A DNA stretch of 64,000 bases from Halobacillus litoralis (GCF_020524025.1 NZ_JAIVKN010000001.1:992001-1056000), one strand, 5' to 3'. Shown: positions 40,845 through 51,743, counted from the first letter of the stretch. The notes: generated by a model not told the origin, from the letters alone. Made by a program: numbers and translations.

Positions 40845-43646
40845 TTACAGCCAATCCTCGATTTGGTTCATCAACTTCCTCGTTGATTGATACGAAACGG
40901 GCACATCCGGCAAAGAGGATAGGAAATATTTACCGTAACGCGCTTCCATAAGCCGCTGATCACAAATAAATACTATTCCACGGTCACTGCTGCTTCGAAT
41001 TAAACGACCAAACCCCTGTTTAAATCGAATAATCGCATGGGGAAGAGCCTTTTCCATAAAGGCGTTCCTGCCTTCCTTTTTCATCCTGTCATTACGTATC
41101 GACTGTATAGGTTGATCCGGTGGTTGGAAAGGAAGACGTACCATCATAAGGCAGGATAAATCGTCTCCTGGAATGTCCACCCCTTCCCAAAATGAACTGG
41201 TTCCAAGTAGAATAGCCTGATCAAAAGATTGGAAATTCTTCTTCAGCCGATCCCTGCTTCCGCTGGAAATTCCTTGAGCAAAGATCATGAATTCTTCTGG
41301 ATCAATAAACTCTTTCAGCAGTGTATAGGTGTTTCTAAGCATTTCATAAGATGTGAAAAGAACAAGCATTCTGCCTTTTGTTACTTGGGCTACAGAATAA
41401 ATGGCTTCACTTAGGGCTTCAATGTAAGCTTCCGGCTCATTTTTTATATTAGGAAAATCATTCGGAACCATGACCTGGACCTGTTTATCGTATTGATAGG
41501 GTGAAGGAATCAATAATTCCAAAGTTCTTTCAGAATGGATAAGTCCAAGAGATTCGCGGATGTATGTGAAAGAATTATTGGTTGAAAGTGTTCCGCTTGT
41601 TAATATCACACTATCTTTCACTTGGAATAATTGATGACGTAATAGCTGAGCAATATTATAGGGTTCGCTGAAAAGATAGATGGAATTAGCAGCACCTTCT
41701 CCTTCAATTTCAATCCATTTCACTTCTTCATCACGTGTTAAATCAAAATAATGAATCAACTGTGCCCGGATTTTTTCACACACTTTCTTTTGTGTATCCA
41801 GTCTGGAAATAAGAATCGGTATGCCATGATCTTCTTTTAACGTCAGCAGCCTTTTCAATTCTCCTTCTATCCCCTCCATTTGATGGATAAGTTTCTGCAT
41901 AGAAGATAGGAAACGGTAGGACATTTCTTTAGCTGTAGTCATAAAAGCAGGCATTTCACTCGGTTTTAGCACCAGTTGTATTCTCCCGACATCACTTTTC
42001 CCTTTTCCTTTACGGCTTTGTTTTTTTACATTTTGAAAAATATATCTCGATAAATGACTCAACTCTTCCTTTGCTTCATCAATCGCATGCTGGGCTTTAT
42101 TCAGGCTGGTATAAAAATCTTTGGAAAGCTTCCAGTTTCGATATAAACTTTTATGAGTCATCTCTCCGAACTGGGTCAAATACCTCTGAAGCTCCCGATA
42201 GTTCATACGTACGCCAAAGTAGCGGCTGGCTACAGATTCCAGGTGGTGTGCTTCATCTATGACAACATGCTCATAGTCAGGTATGGACGAATCTTCTCTC
42301 ATAATATCCATACAGAACAAAGCATGATTCGTGATGACAAGATCAGCCTGCATTGCTTTTTGCTGGGCCCACTGATAAAAAGAATCATCTATATACCCAA
42401 GCTGGATCGTTTTCGTAGACTGTTCAGCACTGACTTTATGCCAGAATTGACGCCCATTAGAAGGGAGCTGTATTTCATCCACGTCCCCCGTTTTTGTCTT
42501 CGTCAGCCAAATAAGGATCATCGCCTTCGTCAAAGCAATATCATAATTGTCTTGATAAGAATTTTCCAATTCATAATGGAAGTGAATGAGGCTTATATAA
42601 TGCCCTTTTCCCTTGTAAAGAACTGCTTTTATAGGTCTTGGAAACATCCGCTCCACTTTTGGAATTTCCTCTTCAAGCAATTGTTTTTGCAAACTTGTCG
42701 TATGGGTCGTTATAACTACACGGCAGCCTGTTTCCATGGCTTTATAGGCAGAAGCAAGTAAGTAGGCGACTGATTTGCCCGTTCCTGTTCCTGCTTCGAT
42801 CACTGCATGCTTTTTCATTTGAAAGGCTTCATGCACCTTAGATGTCATATCTCTCTGCCCTTTTCGGGTTTCAAAATTCTCTACTAGTGATTTCAGCCCG
42901 CTGTCGGTTTCGTAAACATGAGACTCCCAATCTTTAAAAGGAGGAAGTTTCTCTTTTGTTTTTTTCTTTTCCTTCTGCTGTCTTCTGACAGCCAAGCCAT
43001 GGTGAATTTCTATATCGCTTTCGTATTGACGACTATACCGTTTGTTATCAATACTGGACTCAATAAACGGTCGAAGGTCACTTTTCAGTTTTGATTCAAC
43101 TTTTAATAAATGTGACAGCGTACGTTCCGGCAGTGCCTTAAATTCTTTTAGTAAATAACGAAGCAGGTCAGCTGTTACTTGAGCATCAGAAAGTGCGCGG
43201 TGAGGACGATCATGCCCCATATCCAGACGCTCAGCCAACTGTCCCAACTTAAATGTAGGGGATGTCGGAAGCATGATTCTCGCAAACTCAACGGTATCAA
43301 TTATTGGGTTATGTAGGGGTTGGTACCCGCAACGGGTTAATTCATCGTTTAAAAAACCGAGATCAAACTCGATGTTATGAGCGACGATATAAGCTTGTCG
43401 GAAAAGAGGATAAATATCCTCAACAATCTCTGTAAATAATGGAGCGTTCATGACATCGTCCTCTTTAATACCTGTAAGAGAAGTGATGAATGGCGGAATC
43501 TCTCTCTCCGGATAAACTAAAGAAGAAAATTCTTTGATTACCTCGCCATCTTCCTTCATAATTACGATGCCAATTTCTATGATCCGGTCCCCTTTAGAGG
43601 CTGCATTTCCGGTTGTTTCTAAATCTACAATTGCAAATGTCTTCAT
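40845..43646 (-). CDS. dinG: DinG-family helicase/exonuclease
   Basis: A 933-residue protein with an N-terminal DEDDh exonuclease domain (FAIVDLETTGN, HNIEFDLGF, HRALSDAQVT; about residues 1-170) fused to a XPD/DinG-like superfamily 2 helicase (Walker A EAGTGTGKSVAYLL, DEAH box VIDEAHHLE, motif VI region KQGFGRLIRS). In Firmicutes DinG proteins the nuclease domain replaces part of the enterobacterial organisation; the S. aureus form is a 3'-5' exonuclease. ATG 43646 (MKTFAIVDLE) follows AGGG; upstream extension lacks support. Confidence 0.93.
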   Translation of the reverse strand: MKTFAIVDLETTGNAASKGDRIIEIGIVIMKEDGEVIKEFSSLVYPEREIPPFITSLTGIKEDDVMNAPLFTEIVEDIYPLFRQAYIVAHNIEFDLGFLNDELTRCGYQPLHNPIIDTVEFARIMLPTSPTFKLGQLAERLDMGHDRPHRALSDAQVTADLLRYLLKEFKALPERTLSHLLKVESKLKSDLRPFIESSIDNKRYSRQYESDIEIHHGLAVRRQQKEKKKTKEKLPPFKDWESHVYETDSGLKSLVENFETRKGQRDMTSKVHEAFQMKKHAVIEAGTGTGKSVAYLLASAYKAMETGCRVVITTHTTSLQKQLLEEEIPKVERMFPRPIKAVLYKGKGHYISLIHFHYELENSYQDNYDIALTKAMILIWLTKTKTGDVDEIQLPSNGRQFWHKVSAEQSTKTIQLGYIDDSFYQWAQQKAMQADLVITNHALFCMDIMREDSSIPDYEHVVIDEAHHLESVASRYFGVRMNYRELQRYLTQFGEMTHKSLYRNWKLSKDFYTSLNKAQHAIDEAKEELSHLSRYIFQNVKKQSRKGKGKSDVGRIQLVLKPSEMPAFMTTAKEMSYRFLSSMQKLIHQMEGIEGELKRLLTLKEDHGIPILISRLDTQKKVCEKIRAQLIHYFDLTRDEEVKWIEIEGEGAANSIYLFSEPYNIAQLLRHQLFQVKDSVILTSGTLSTNNSFTYIRESLGLIHSERTLELLIPSPYQYDKQVQVMVPNDFPNIKNEPEAYIEALSEAIYSVAQVTKGRMLVLFTSYEMLRNTYTLLKEFIDPEEFMIFAQGISSGSRDRLKKNFQSFDQAILLGTSSFWEGVDIPGDDLSCLMMVRLPFQPPDQPIQSIRNDRMKKEGRNAFMEKALPHAIIRFKQGFGRLIRSSSDRGIVFICDQRLMEARYGKYFLSSLPDVPVSYQSTRKLMNQIEDWL

Positions 43647-43670
43647 GTTATCCCTACTTTCACCACAAAA

Positions 43671-43725
43671 AGGAAGGATCCTGCCTTTAAAAATGACAGG
43701 CACAGATCCTTTCCCCTTTTTGCTA
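43671..43725 (-). terminator. Terminator after panD
   Basis: On the minus strand AAGGATC and TGCC pair with GGCA and GATCCTT around a T-rich loop, followed by CCTTTTTG. It separates panBCD from dinG. Confidence 0.75.
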
Positions 43726-43736
43726 GTTGCCCTACA

Positions 43737-44126
43737 TTAAAGAGGCAGTGCTGTGAGAGGCGGTTCCTCTTCAATGATTTTTTCTACTCGATTTTGTTCA
43801 TCTATTAAGGCAATCTTCGGACGAAAATCTGCCAATTCAGCTTCATCCAGCATCGCATAAGAAACGATGATTACGATATCATCAGGTTGAACGAGACGCG
43901 CTGCTGCCCCGTTTAAACAAATGACCCCGCTCCCCCGTTCTCCGGAGATGACGTAAGTTTCCAACCGTTCTCCATTGTTGTTATTTACAATCTGTACTTT
44001 CTCATGAGGTAAAATCCCCACTTGGTCTAAAAGATCCTGATCAATGGTCACACTGCCTACATAATTTAAATTTGCTTCAGTCACACGAGCGCGATGTATT
44101 TTAGCTTTCATCATTGTTCGAAACAT
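43737..44126 (-). CDS. panD: Aspartate 1-decarboxylase
   Basis: A 129-residue pyruvoyl enzyme making beta-alanine from aspartate for pantothenate. The self-cleavage site Gly24-Ser25 (YVGSVTID) falls at the canonical position, which fixes the start at 44126 (behind GGGGGG). [15 protein letters not shown] is the conserved C-terminal core. It follows panC by 19 bases in panBCD. Confidence 0.97.
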   Translation of the reverse strand: MFRTMMKAKIHRARVTEANLNYVGSVTIDQDLLDQVGILPHEKVQIVNNNNGERLETYVISGERGSGVICLNGAAARLVQPDDIVIIVSYAMLDEAELADFRPKIALIDEQNRVEKIIEEEPPLTALPL

Positions 44127-44145
44127 TGATGTTCCCCCCTGCCAG

Positions 44146-45012
44146 TCATCCTTTTATGATTTCTCCATTTTGATCAAAAACAATATTATCAATCAGCCTG
44201 ACCTTTTTATAATATACAGCGACCGCTAGTATGACAGGCTGATTGATAGTCTGAACAGATTCTAACTCTGGATAAGACAATAATTCAATATAGTCTATAT
44301 TACCATGAGTTTTGCTTTCAAGAAACTTTCTGACTGCGTCCATAATCTCTTCAGGAAGTTTCTTCCCATCCTTCATCAGCTGTACCCCCGTTAACAAAGC
44401 TTGTTGAATAAAGGGGGCTTCCTTTCGTTCATCAGTAGAAAGATTAACATTCCGGCTGCTTTTCGCAAGTCCGTCCTTTTCTCTTACTGTCGGCACAGCT
44501 ACGAGTTTTATTGGGAAGTTATAATCATGAATAAGGGCGTCAACTACAGCGACCTGCTGGGCATCTTTCATACCAAAATACACACGATCAGGTCTTATAA
44601 TGTTAAATAATTTTGTCAGCACAGTGACTACCCCTTCAAAATGACCGGGGCGGCTTCTGCCACAAAGTACATCAGTCCGTTTAGTCACCGCCATCTCTAT
44701 CGATAAAGGTCCCGGATACATCGTCTCTTTTGAAGGAAGGAAAATAAGGTCTACACCATTTTCTTCAGCCATCCTTCGATCATGTTCCTCATCCCGAGGA
44801 TAGGTATCCAGGTCTTCTCCTTCGCCGAATTGAAGAGGATTCACAAATATACTTAAGATGATGAAATCATTCTCTTTCCTAGCTTCCTTAATAAGGCGGA
44901 TATGCCCTTCATGTAGATACCCCATTGTTGGTACAAAGCCAATGGTTTTCCCATCTCTCAGCTGCTTTGAAACTATGTTTTGTACTTTATCGATGTTCTT
45001 TAGTACTTCCAT
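44146..45012 (-). CDS. panC: Pantothenate synthetase
   Basis: A 288-residue ligase joining pantoate and beta-alanine with ATP. Motifs: [15 protein letters not shown] (HxGH-type, residues 27-41), [39 protein letters not shown] split by the active-site His, and the KMSKS-like SSRNVNLS. It starts 11 bases after panB stops. Confidence 0.97.
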   Translation of the reverse strand: MEVLKNIDKVQNIVSKQLRDGKTIGFVPTMGYLHEGHIRLIKEARKENDFIILSIFVNPLQFGEGEDLDTYPRDEEHDRRMAEENGVDLIFLPSKETMYPGPLSIEMAVTKRTDVLCGRSRPGHFEGVVTVLTKLFNIIRPDRVYFGMKDAQQVAVVDALIHDYNFPIKLVAVPTVREKDGLAKSSRNVNLSTDERKEAPFIQQALLTGVQLMKDGKKLPEEIMDAVRKFLESKTHGNIDYIELLSYPELESVQTINQPVILAVAVYYKKVRLIDNIVFDQNGEIIKG

Positions 45013-45023
45013 AATCCTTCCCC

Positions 45024-45845
45024 TTACTTTTCTGGTAATCCTGACACATCCATTGTAAAGGTGTGCCTCTCTTCAGGAAATGCTCCGCTTTTCACGTCAT
45101 TCACATAAGACTGAACGGCTTCGCCGAGCATGTGGTTGCTGTCTATGTAGGATTTTGCGAATTTCGGAATACGTTCTACGCCATATTTTAGTAAATCGTG
45201 ATAGACGAGGACTTGTCCATCACACTCTGCTCCAGCTCCAATTCCAATGGTTGGAATGGAAAGTTCACTGGTAATCTTCTCTGCCAACTGACGAGGTACA
45301 CATTCAAGCACCAGAGCCATAGCACCAGCTGATTCGATTTCCAAGGCTTCGTCCATCAGGCGCTGGGCTGCTTTCGGGTCTTTTCCCTGCACTTTATATC
45401 CGCCCAGGACGTTCACGGATTGTGGAGTGAGACCGATATGTCCAACCACTGGTATTCCTGAATGGACGAGTTTCTGCATGATTACACCAACTTCGCCGCT
45501 TCCCTCCAGTTTGACAGCTTGGGATCCCGTTTCCTGAAAGAGTTTTTGAGCATTTTTAAGTGATTCTTCTATAGAGATATGATAGGACATAAACGGCATA
45601 TCAATCACTTTAAATGTATCTGCTGCCCCGCGCTGCACGGCTTTTCCGTGATGAATCATGTCATCTAATGTAACAGGAATAGTAGAATCATAACCGAGCA
45701 CAGTCATCCCCAGACTGTCACCGATAAGAATCATGTCTGCTTTTGCTGCTTCCGCCATTTTAGCAGATGGAAAATCATAACTTGTAATCATCGCAATCTT
45801 TTCTTGTTCTTCTTTCATGCGTTGAAAGTGGTGTTTGTTAAGCAT
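45024..45845 (-). CDS. panB: 3-methyl-2-oxobutanoate hydroxymethyltransferase
   Basis: A 273-residue TIM-barrel enzyme forming ketopantoate with methylene-THF. The metal/substrate sites [17 protein letters not shown] and VKLEGSG, and VGHIGLTPQ, are typical. Its ATG overlaps the birA end by eight bases (ATGCTTAA), with GGGAGG five bases upstream. First gene of panBCD. Confidence 0.97.
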   Translation of the reverse strand: MLNKHHFQRMKEEQEKIAMITSYDFPSAKMAEAAKADMILIGDSLGMTVLGYDSTIPVTLDDMIHHGKAVQRGAADTFKVIDMPFMSYHISIEESLKNAQKLFQETGSQAVKLEGSGEVGVIMQKLVHSGIPVVGHIGLTPQSVNVLGGYKVQGKDPKAAQRLMDEALEIESAGAMALVLECVPRQLAEKITSELSIPTIGIGAGAECDGQVLVYHDLLKYGVERIPKFAKSYIDSNHMLGEAVQSYVNDVKSGAFPEERHTFTMDVSGLPEK

Positions 45846-46830
45846 GGTATCCTCCCTCTCCCCAATGTATTTCTGCAGAATACAGCTTCTCTTCTTTGCC
45901 CTGCAGGTTTCTTGCGATCAATGCGCCATCAGGTTCAATTCCAACAAGACTGGCTTTCCAGGTATTTCTCATTGTTGATATGGTCACTTCTTCCCCAATA
46001 CGATAGCCATAATCTTCCCAATCCTTTTTAACTGATGCGAAACCATGTCGTTCATAATGATCATAAGACTGCTCGAAAAGACGGAGAAGATGCTGAATCG
46101 TCTCTTGTATATTCCAGGTTTCACCTGACTCTATCTTTAACGAAGAAGCTTTATATTTAATATCCTCAGGTATTTCTGCTTCGCTCTGATTGACATTCAT
46201 ACCAATACCTAAAACGATGTATTGGATGGAATCTTGTTCGGCCTGCATTTCAGTAAGGATTCCTGAAACTTTCTTATGGCCTACCAGGAGGTCATTCGGC
46301 CACTTTATTTGAGGGTTTAATGCCGAGCGTTCATCAATCATTTTCGCAAGAACGGTAGCTGCTAATAGAGTAAGTTGTGGTGCTTGTACAGGTGGGAGAT
46401 TAGGTCTTAGCAAAAGACTCAGCCAGATCCCCTTCCCTTTAGGTGAGTCCCAGCCTCTTGCCATACGACCTTTTCCTTTTATCTGCTCATCAGCAACAAC
46501 AACCGTTCCATGAGGCTTGCCCTGCTTGGCCATTTGATGAACAATTTCCTGAGTGGATTCTACTTGATCGTAGTGAAAGAGCTGGTGTCCGATCCACTTT
46601 GTATTAAGACCCCACTGAAGGGTATTTCCACTGACTTTATCTGGATATGAAAGAATTTTATATCCTTTCTTCTGGACAGCCTCAATTTCATATCCGTCTT
46701 TTTTTAAATCATTCATATGTTTCCAGACAGCGGTTCTGGATATGTTTAAGAGCTCTGAGAGTTCCTGACCAGAAACGTGTCCTTCCTGGTTGTTCATTAC
46801 TTCAATTAACTGTTTTCGGGTGGATTCCAT
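45838..46830 (-). CDS. birA: Biotin--protein ligase and biotin-operon repressor BirA
   Basis: A 330-residue bifunctional protein. An N-terminal helix-turn-helix (residues about 18-48; [20 protein letters not shown]) precedes the ligase domain with [16 protein letters not shown] (biotinyl-5'-AMP loop), KWPNDLLVG and KVSGILTE. The C-terminal SH3-like domain is present. Its start overlaps cca by 25 bases. The gene order cca-birA-panB is conserved in Bacillus. Confidence 0.95.
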   Translation of the reverse strand: MESTRKQLIEVMNNQEGHVSGQELSELLNISRTAVWKHMNDLKKDGYEIEAVQKKGYKILSYPDKVSGNTLQWGLNTKWIGHQLFHYDQVESTQEIVHQMAKQGKPHGTVVVADEQIKGKGRMARGWDSPKGKGIWLSLLLRPNLPPVQAPQLTLLAATVLAKMIDERSALNPQIKWPNDLLVGHKKVSGILTEMQAEQDSIQYIVLGIGMNVNQSEAEIPEDIKYKASSLKIESGETWNIQETIQHLLRLFEQSYDHYERHGFASVKKDWEDYGYRIGEEVTISTMRNTWKASLVGIEPDGALIARNLQGKEEKLYSAEIHWGEGGYHA

Positions 46831-48008
46831 GTTTTAATCCATTCCTTTATCTTTTCATAGTCGTTCTCTACTTGTAATTGTACAATCCCTTGTTCAATCT
46901 GCTCCATAATCTCTGAGATCCAAGGGCCTTTTTGGCGATTTGGGTAAAGAGCTATTAAATGTCTGGCTTGAAAAGCCATTTCTTTTGAAGTCTGGATAGG
47001 AAGGTTGTCTTTCACCCCCCACAAAGAGGATGAAAATTCCTCCTTGTCCATTCCGAGAGCTGTACACACTCTGACGAATGGATGAAACAGTTCCTCGGGT
47101 AACTGATATACAAGCCATGGTGTCACTTTCTGAGCTTTTTCATACCTTTTCAAGGCTTTACATAATTGTTCTGCCTGTTTCTTTGTTCGGTTCGATAATT
47201 TCCATAATTTCACAAACCGATCAATCGAGCACTCCGGGCACCTCTGTATGAAAAAGGATATAATCTCATGCCATGATTTCAAACTTTGTTCAGGATAGGA
47301 ACGCTCAGACAGCATCGAGTTTAATACAGGCAGATACTTTTGCAACCCTGTTTCACAGAGTAAATCCAAGGCTTTTTTATAGTTTTCCCCAGCGAACAAT
47401 TTCTGTGTTTCCATTGCAATTCTTTCAATTGAAATATGTTGCAGCAATTCAGCCTGTGAGGAAAGGGCTTCCTTTGTTTCATGCACAACATCATACCCCA
47501 ACTGACTTACAAAACGAACCGCCCGCATCATCCTTAATGGATCTTCTTTAAATCTCTCAAAGGGATCACCGACCGCACATATCACTTGATGTTTTATCGC
47601 CTGCTGTCCTTCATAAGGGTCGACAACTTGTCCCTGTCGATTCATAGCTATTGCATTCATCGTAAAGTCTCTTCGAGCAAGGTCCAGTTTGATGTCACGA
47701 ACAAACGTTACTTCATCAGGACGGCGGAAGTCTTCATACCCCTTTTCCGTCCTGTATGTGGTCACTTCATAAGAATTTGATTCATGACGAACAATAACCG
47801 TACCATGTTCAATCCCGACTGGTATGACTTTCTCAAAGATTTCTTGTATACGAGCTGGAGGCTCTGAGGTCGCAATATCAATATCACCCACGGAATGCCC
47901 GCTTAAATAATCCCGAACAGAGCCACCTACAATATACGCTTCTCCTCCTGCGTTCTCAATTTTCCCGATTACCTCTAGCGCATATTTAAAAACCGTATTA
48001 AACGTCAT
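46806..48008 (-). CDS. cca: tRNA CCA-adding nucleotidyltransferase
   Basis: A 400-residue class II CCA-adding enzyme. Motif A is IVGGSVRDYLSG followed by the metal-binding GDIDIATSEPP; motif B GTVIVRHESNSYEVTTYR; motifs C-D DFTMNAIAMN and RAVRFVSQLGYDV. ATG 48008 (MTFNTVFKYA) lies inside the end of bshA, overlapping 11 bases, so translation is coupled. An upstream in-frame start is inside bshA and unlikely. Confidence 0.94.
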   Translation of the reverse strand: MTFNTVFKYALEVIGKIENAGGEAYIVGGSVRDYLSGHSVGDIDIATSEPPARIQEIFEKVIPVGIEHGTVIVRHESNSYEVTTYRTEKGYEDFRRPDEVTFVRDIKLDLARRDFTMNAIAMNRQGQVVDPYEGQQAIKHQVICAVGDPFERFKEDPLRMMRAVRFVSQLGYDVVHETKEALSSQAELLQHISIERIAMETQKLFAGENYKKALDLLCETGLQKYLPVLNSMLSERSYPEQSLKSWHEIISFFIQRCPECSIDRFVKLWKLSNRTKKQAEQLCKALKRYEKAQKVTPWLVYQLPEELFHPFVRVCTALGMDKEEFSSSLWGVKDNLPIQTSKEMAFQARHLIALYPNRQKGPWISEIMEQIEQGIVQLQVENDYEKIKEWIKTWNPPENS

Positions 48009-49128
48009 ATCCCAGCACCTGTCCATAGAGGTCTTCGTATTCATTTAAGATTGTACGTGTAGCAAATTTATCATGAACTACTCTTTTTGCCTGTTCAGAC
48101 ATAGTTTGATGTAGACTTTTATCCTGTAAAATATTTTTGGCAAAATACGCGGTTTGTTCCACATTTCCAAGCTCTGAGATAAAACCTGTTTCTCCATGAT
48201 CAATGACCTCAGGGATACCGCCAACGTTTGCACCAATACATGGAACACCGCAGGCCATCGCTTCTAAAAGTACCAGTCCAAAGCTTTCTTTCTCAGACAA
48301 AAGAAGTTTCAAATCAGAGATAGAGAGCAGATCACTGACATTCTCCTGCTTCCCAAGAAACAGGACATCTTCTTCAAGGTTTAAGTCCTGTACCAGTTGA
48401 TAGCACTCCGAATATTCAGGGCCGTCCCCGACAAGGAGCAGCTTTGCCGGCATGTCCTCTCTCACTTTAGCAAACGTCTGGATGACATCTGTGACTCTTT
48501 TTACTTTTCGGAAATTGGATATATGAATAAGAACAGAATCTTCTTCATTTATACCATAATGATCTTTCAAATGCTGATTGTCTTTTCTGTGGTACTCTCT
48601 TTCATCTACAAAATTGTAGATGACATCGATGTCACGATCTGTATGTAACATATTTTTTGTTTGAGAAACAAGACTATGAGAGACGGCTGTCACTCGATCG
48701 GACTGCTCTATACCAAACTTAATCATTTCTTTAAGGCTAGTATCGATACCGAGCACTGTGATATCTGTTCCGTGTAGAGTCGTTATGATTTTAACATCCC
48801 TATTACACATCTGTTTGGCTAAAATAGCGCAGATTGCATGGGGCATCGCATAGTGGACATGCAAAATATCCAGTTCCTCTCTATTGATCACATCAGCCAT
48901 TTTAGCTGCCAGTGCCAGGTCATAAGGAGGATGCTGAAAAACCGGATAACTGCTGACTTCCACTTCATGATAATAAATATTCGGGTATACACGATTTAAC
49001 CGAAAAGGAACTTGAGAAGCAACAAAATGAATCTCATGTCCTTTTTCCGCTAATAATTTCCCAAGTTCTGTCGCAATGACGCCTGACCCTCCCACGGTCG
49101 GGTAACAGGTAATACCTATCTTAGCCAT
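47998..49128 (-). CDS. bshA: N-acetyl-glucosaminyl L-malate synthase BshA
   Basis: A 376-residue GT4 glycosyltransferase, first step of bacillithiol synthesis (UDP-GlcNAc plus L-malate). Motifs: CYPTVGGSGVIATELG at the N-terminus, HVHYAMPHA, TTLHGTDITVLG and the EX7E-type KESFGLVLLEAMACGVP. AGGAGTG precedes the ATG. It follows mgsA by seven bases; bshB1, which lies between them in B. subtilis, is missing here. Confidence 0.95.
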   Translation of the reverse strand: MAKIGITCYPTVGGSGVIATELGKLLAEKGHEIHFVASQVPFRLNRVYPNIYYHEVEVSSYPVFQHPPYDLALAAKMADVINREELDILHVHYAMPHAICAILAKQMCNRDVKIITTLHGTDITVLGIDTSLKEMIKFGIEQSDRVTAVSHSLVSQTKNMLHTDRDIDVIYNFVDEREYHRKDNQHLKDHYGINEEDSVLIHISNFRKVKRVTDVIQTFAKVREDMPAKLLLVGDGPEYSECYQLVQDLNLEEDVLFLGKQENVSDLLSISDLKLLLSEKESFGLVLLEAMACGVPCIGANVGGIPEVIDHGETGFISELGNVEQTAYFAKNILQDKSLHQTMSEQAKRVVHDKFATRTILNEYEDLYGQVLGYDV

Positions 49129-49135
49129 AATTATT

Positions 49136-49549
49136 TCACTCCTGGTTTCTGTTCTCTTCTATGATGTTCTTCCATTGAAAATCTTTGTGATTTAGAGCTT
49201 TCACCATAATTTCTGCACCCGTTTGATTAGTAGCTACAGGGATCTGATGTACATCACATAACCTTAACAGTGCTGTGATATCAGGTTCATGGGGTTGAGC
49301 CGTTAAAGGATCTCTGAAGAAAATGACCATCTGCATATCCTCAGCAGCAATTCTAGCTCCGATTTGCTGGTCACCTCCAAGAGGGCCTGATTGAAAACGT
49401 GTAACTTTCAGGTTAGCTTCATCAGCGATTCTCATCCCTGTTGTACCTGTAGCAAAAAGATCATGCTTTGACAATATGTCGTAATGCTTCTTTGCAAAGC
49501 GTATAATACTTTCTTTCTTTTTGTCGTGCGCAATAAGTGCAATATTCAT
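49136..49549 (-). CDS. mgsA: Methylglyoxal synthase
   Basis: A 137-residue enzyme turning dihydroxyacetone phosphate into methylglyoxal. The phosphate loop ATGTTGMRI and catalytic Asp in [13 protein letters not shown] are intact. ATG 49549 with AGGGAGAG upstream is preferred over TTG 49552. Downstream bshA makes bacillithiol, the thiol used to detoxify methylglyoxal, so the pairing is functional. Confidence 0.95.
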   Translation of the reverse strand: MNIALIAHDKKKESIIRFAKKHYDILSKHDLFATGTTGMRIADEANLKVTRFQSGPLGGDQQIGARIAAEDMQMVIFFRDPLTAQPHEPDITALLRLCDVHQIPVATNQTGAEIMVKALNHKDFQWKNIIEENRNQE

Positions 49550-49566
49550 CAATGGTCTCTCCCTTT

Positions 49567-50367
49567 TCAGTCAAGTAGGTGCTCTAAGCCATATACAAGT
49601 ACATCAAGTTCCATTACTTTTTCTGCTGCAAGCTTAACTCCGCTCATAAATGATTCTCTATGAATAGAATCGTGTTTGATGGTCAACGTTTCACCAAGTC
49701 CGCCGAAGATCACTTCCTGATGGGCAACAAGACCAGGAAGACGCATACTGTGAATCCTCATACCATCTTCATCTGCACCTCGTGCTCCTTGGATTGTCTC
49801 TTTCTCTTCTTCGTGACCTTGTTTATGCGGCTGACGGACTTCCTTAATAAGCTCGGCGGTTTTCAGGGCCGTTCCAGATGGAGCGTCCAGTTTTTGATCG
49901 TGGTGCTTTTCAATTATTTCAACATCAGGAAAATGCTTGGCTGCCCATTTGGAAAACTGCATCATTAAAACCGCACCAATAGCAAAATTTGGTGCAATAA
50001 CAGCCCCTAATTCTTTTTCTGCGGCCTTTGTTGTCAATTCCTGAAGTTGCTCTGCAGTAAAGCCGGTTGTACCGACAACCGGACGCACTCCATGTTCCAA
50101 AGCCAGTTTTGTGTGTTTATAACCATTTTCAGGTGTTGTTAAGTCAATGAGTACATCCGCCTCTACATCATTTAAACAGGTAAAGGCATCTGTATAAATT
50201 GGAGCATCCAAATCGGGAAGACCATCTATGTCGATAATATTCATCCCATCGTTTTTGCGGTCAATACATGCCGCCAACGTCAATGAAGACTGATTCTTTA
50301 TCATTCGAAGGGCTTCTGTCCCCATTTTACCACGTGGTCCTGCCACAATCACCTTAATACTATTCAT
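49567..50367 (-). CDS. dapB: 4-hydroxy-tetrahydrodipicolinate reductase
   Basis: A 266-residue NAD(P)H enzyme of lysine/diaminopimelate and dipicolinate synthesis. Cofactor loop [28 protein letters not shown] (substrate site, catalytic His and Lys), and [14 protein letters not shown] are present. AGGAGG lies within the end of the mazG-like gene. The product feeds cell wall and spore cortex needs. Confidence 0.96.
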   Translation of the reverse strand: MNSIKVIVAGPRGKMGTEALRMIKNQSSLTLAACIDRKNDGMNIIDIDGLPDLDAPIYTDAFTCLNDVEADVLIDLTTPENGYKHTKLALEHGVRPVVGTTGFTAEQLQELTTKAAEKELGAVIAPNFAIGAVLMMQFSKWAAKHFPDVEIIEKHHDQKLDAPSGTALKTAELIKEVRQPHKQGHEEEKETIQGARGADEDGMRIHSMRLPGLVAHQEVIFGGLGETLTIKHDSIHRESFMSGVKLAAEKVMELDVLVYGLEHLLD

Positions 50368-50370
50368 AGT

Positions 50371-50700
50371 CTATTCCTCCTCTTTTCTTGTCCATCGGTC
50401 TTTGTCTCTTGTCTCAATCTTCTTCATTGACATTTCAAACGCCTCAGATAAATCAATATCCAGTGAGTTAGCAAAACAAGTCAGCACGAAAATAACATCA
50501 CCCAGCTCTTCCTCAAGAGCTTTATCCTTTTCCGTGGACTTTTTGGGTTTCTCACCGTATCTATGATTAATCTCTCTCGCCATTTCTCCAACTTCTTCGG
50601 TCAGCCTTGCCTGAAGGCTTAACGGAGAAAAGTATCCTTCTTTAAATTGTGATATGTAATCGTCTACACGTTTTTGTATATCTTCGGTTGTGTAATTCAT
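50371..50700 (-). CDS. ypjD: MazG-family nucleotide pyrophosphohydrolase (YpjD)
   Basis: A 109-residue all-alpha MazG-like protein. The metal-binding EVGEMAREINHRYG (EExxE type) and EEELGDVIFVLTCFAN (ExxD) motifs are complete. It likely hydrolyses (d)NTPs. GAGGG precedes the ATG by seven bases. First gene of the ypjD-dapB-mgsA-bshA-cca block, divergent from ypjC. Confidence 0.93.
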   Translation of the reverse strand: MNYTTEDIQKRVDDYISQFKEGYFSPLSLQARLTEEVGEMAREINHRYGEKPKKSTEKDKALEEELGDVIFVLTCFANSLDIDLSEAFEMSMKKIETRDKDRWTRKEEE

Positions 50701-50807
50701 AGGTAATCCCTCGTTTCATTCAAATCTTCTATATAAATGGTAGCCAAAAGGTGAACGTTTGACAAATTTTTTCGTTTATTTTATTAAATTTCTGCTTTTT
50801 TTCTATA

Positions 50808-50836
50808 TTGCTGCTTGTTGTTCTAACCTCTATAAT
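50808..50836 (+). promoter_or_regulatory. Sigma-A promoter of ypjC
   Basis: TTGCTG (50808-50813), 17-base spacer, TATAAT (50831-50836), 34 bases before the ATG. Confidence 0.75.
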
Positions 50837-50870
50837 GGAATTTATGTGAATGACATTTGGAGGTGACTTT

Positions 50871-51743
50871 ATGAAGGTCTTCGGGTTAAGAGTGAAAAAC
50901 ATACTATTAATATTAATCGGATCCGCCATCTTTTCATTCGGCCTTGTCCATTTTAATATCCAGAACGAATTAGGAGAAGGCGGGTTCACGGGTATCACGC
51001 TGCTATTCTTATACTTATTTGGTTGGGACCCTGCTGTTATGAATATTGTCCTTAATATCCCTGTATTGATTATAGGGTGGAAAATTCTCGGCCGTACAAC
51101 ATTTTTGTACTCACTTATTGGAATAATAGCTGTATCTGTATTTATCGCTTTATCCCAGCGGTACATGATTGAATTTGATTTAGCTTCTGATTTAACTCTT
51201 GCTGCCTTATTTGCAGGAGTGTTTATCGGAGTAGGCCTTGGAATCATCTTCCGGTATGGGGGGACGACCGGCGGCGTCGATATTATTGCCCGTTTAATAA
51301 ATAAGTACTTAGGGTGGAGCATGGGGCGTGCGATGTTTGCCTTTGATGCCCTCGTTATTTTAGTATCCATCATTACTTACTTAGAGTATACAAGAGGAAT
51401 GTATACTCTTGTCGCTGTATTTGTTGGTGCTCGTGTCATCGACTTTATACAAGAAGGTGCCTATGCAGCTAGAGGCACGACCATTATTTCGGAGAAAAGC
51501 GAAGAGATATCAAGTCGGGTTATGAGGGAAATGGACCGCGGAGTAACCGTTCTTGAGGGACGCGGATCATTCTCTGGTACAAGTAGAGATGTTCTTTACT
51601 GTGTAATTGGTAAAAATGAAATTGTACGTTTGAAGGCGATCATTCAGGATATTGACCCCCATGCTTTTGTAGCTGTAAGCCATGTGCATGACGTTATGGG
51701 GGAAGGGTTCACCCTGGATGAGAACAAAAATCCCCTTGAATAA
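50871..51743 (+). CDS. ypjC: YitT family membrane protein (YpjC)
   Basis: A 290-residue protein with about five to six membrane helices (DUF161 repeats; RYGGTTGGVDIIARLI is the family's glycine-rich signature) and a cytoplasmic C-terminal DUF2179 domain (RGVTVLEGRGSFSG, VSHVHDVMGEGF). ATG 50871 follows GGAGGTG. Transport substrate unknown. It is transcribed alone, divergent from ypjD. Confidence 0.92.
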   Translation: MKVFGLRVKNILLILIGSAIFSFGLVHFNIQNELGEGGFTGITLLFLYLFGWDPAVMNIVLNIPVLIIGWKILGRTTFLYSLIGIIAVSVFIALSQRYMIEFDLASDLTLAALFAGVFIGVGLGIIFRYGGTTGGVDIIARLINKYLGWSMGRAMFAFDALVILVSIITYLEYTRGMYTLVAVFVGARVIDFIQEGAYAARGTTIISEKSEEISSRVMREMDRGVTVLEGRGSFSGTSRDVLYCVIGKNEIVRLKAIIQDIDPHAFVAVSHVHDVMGEGFTLDENKNPLE

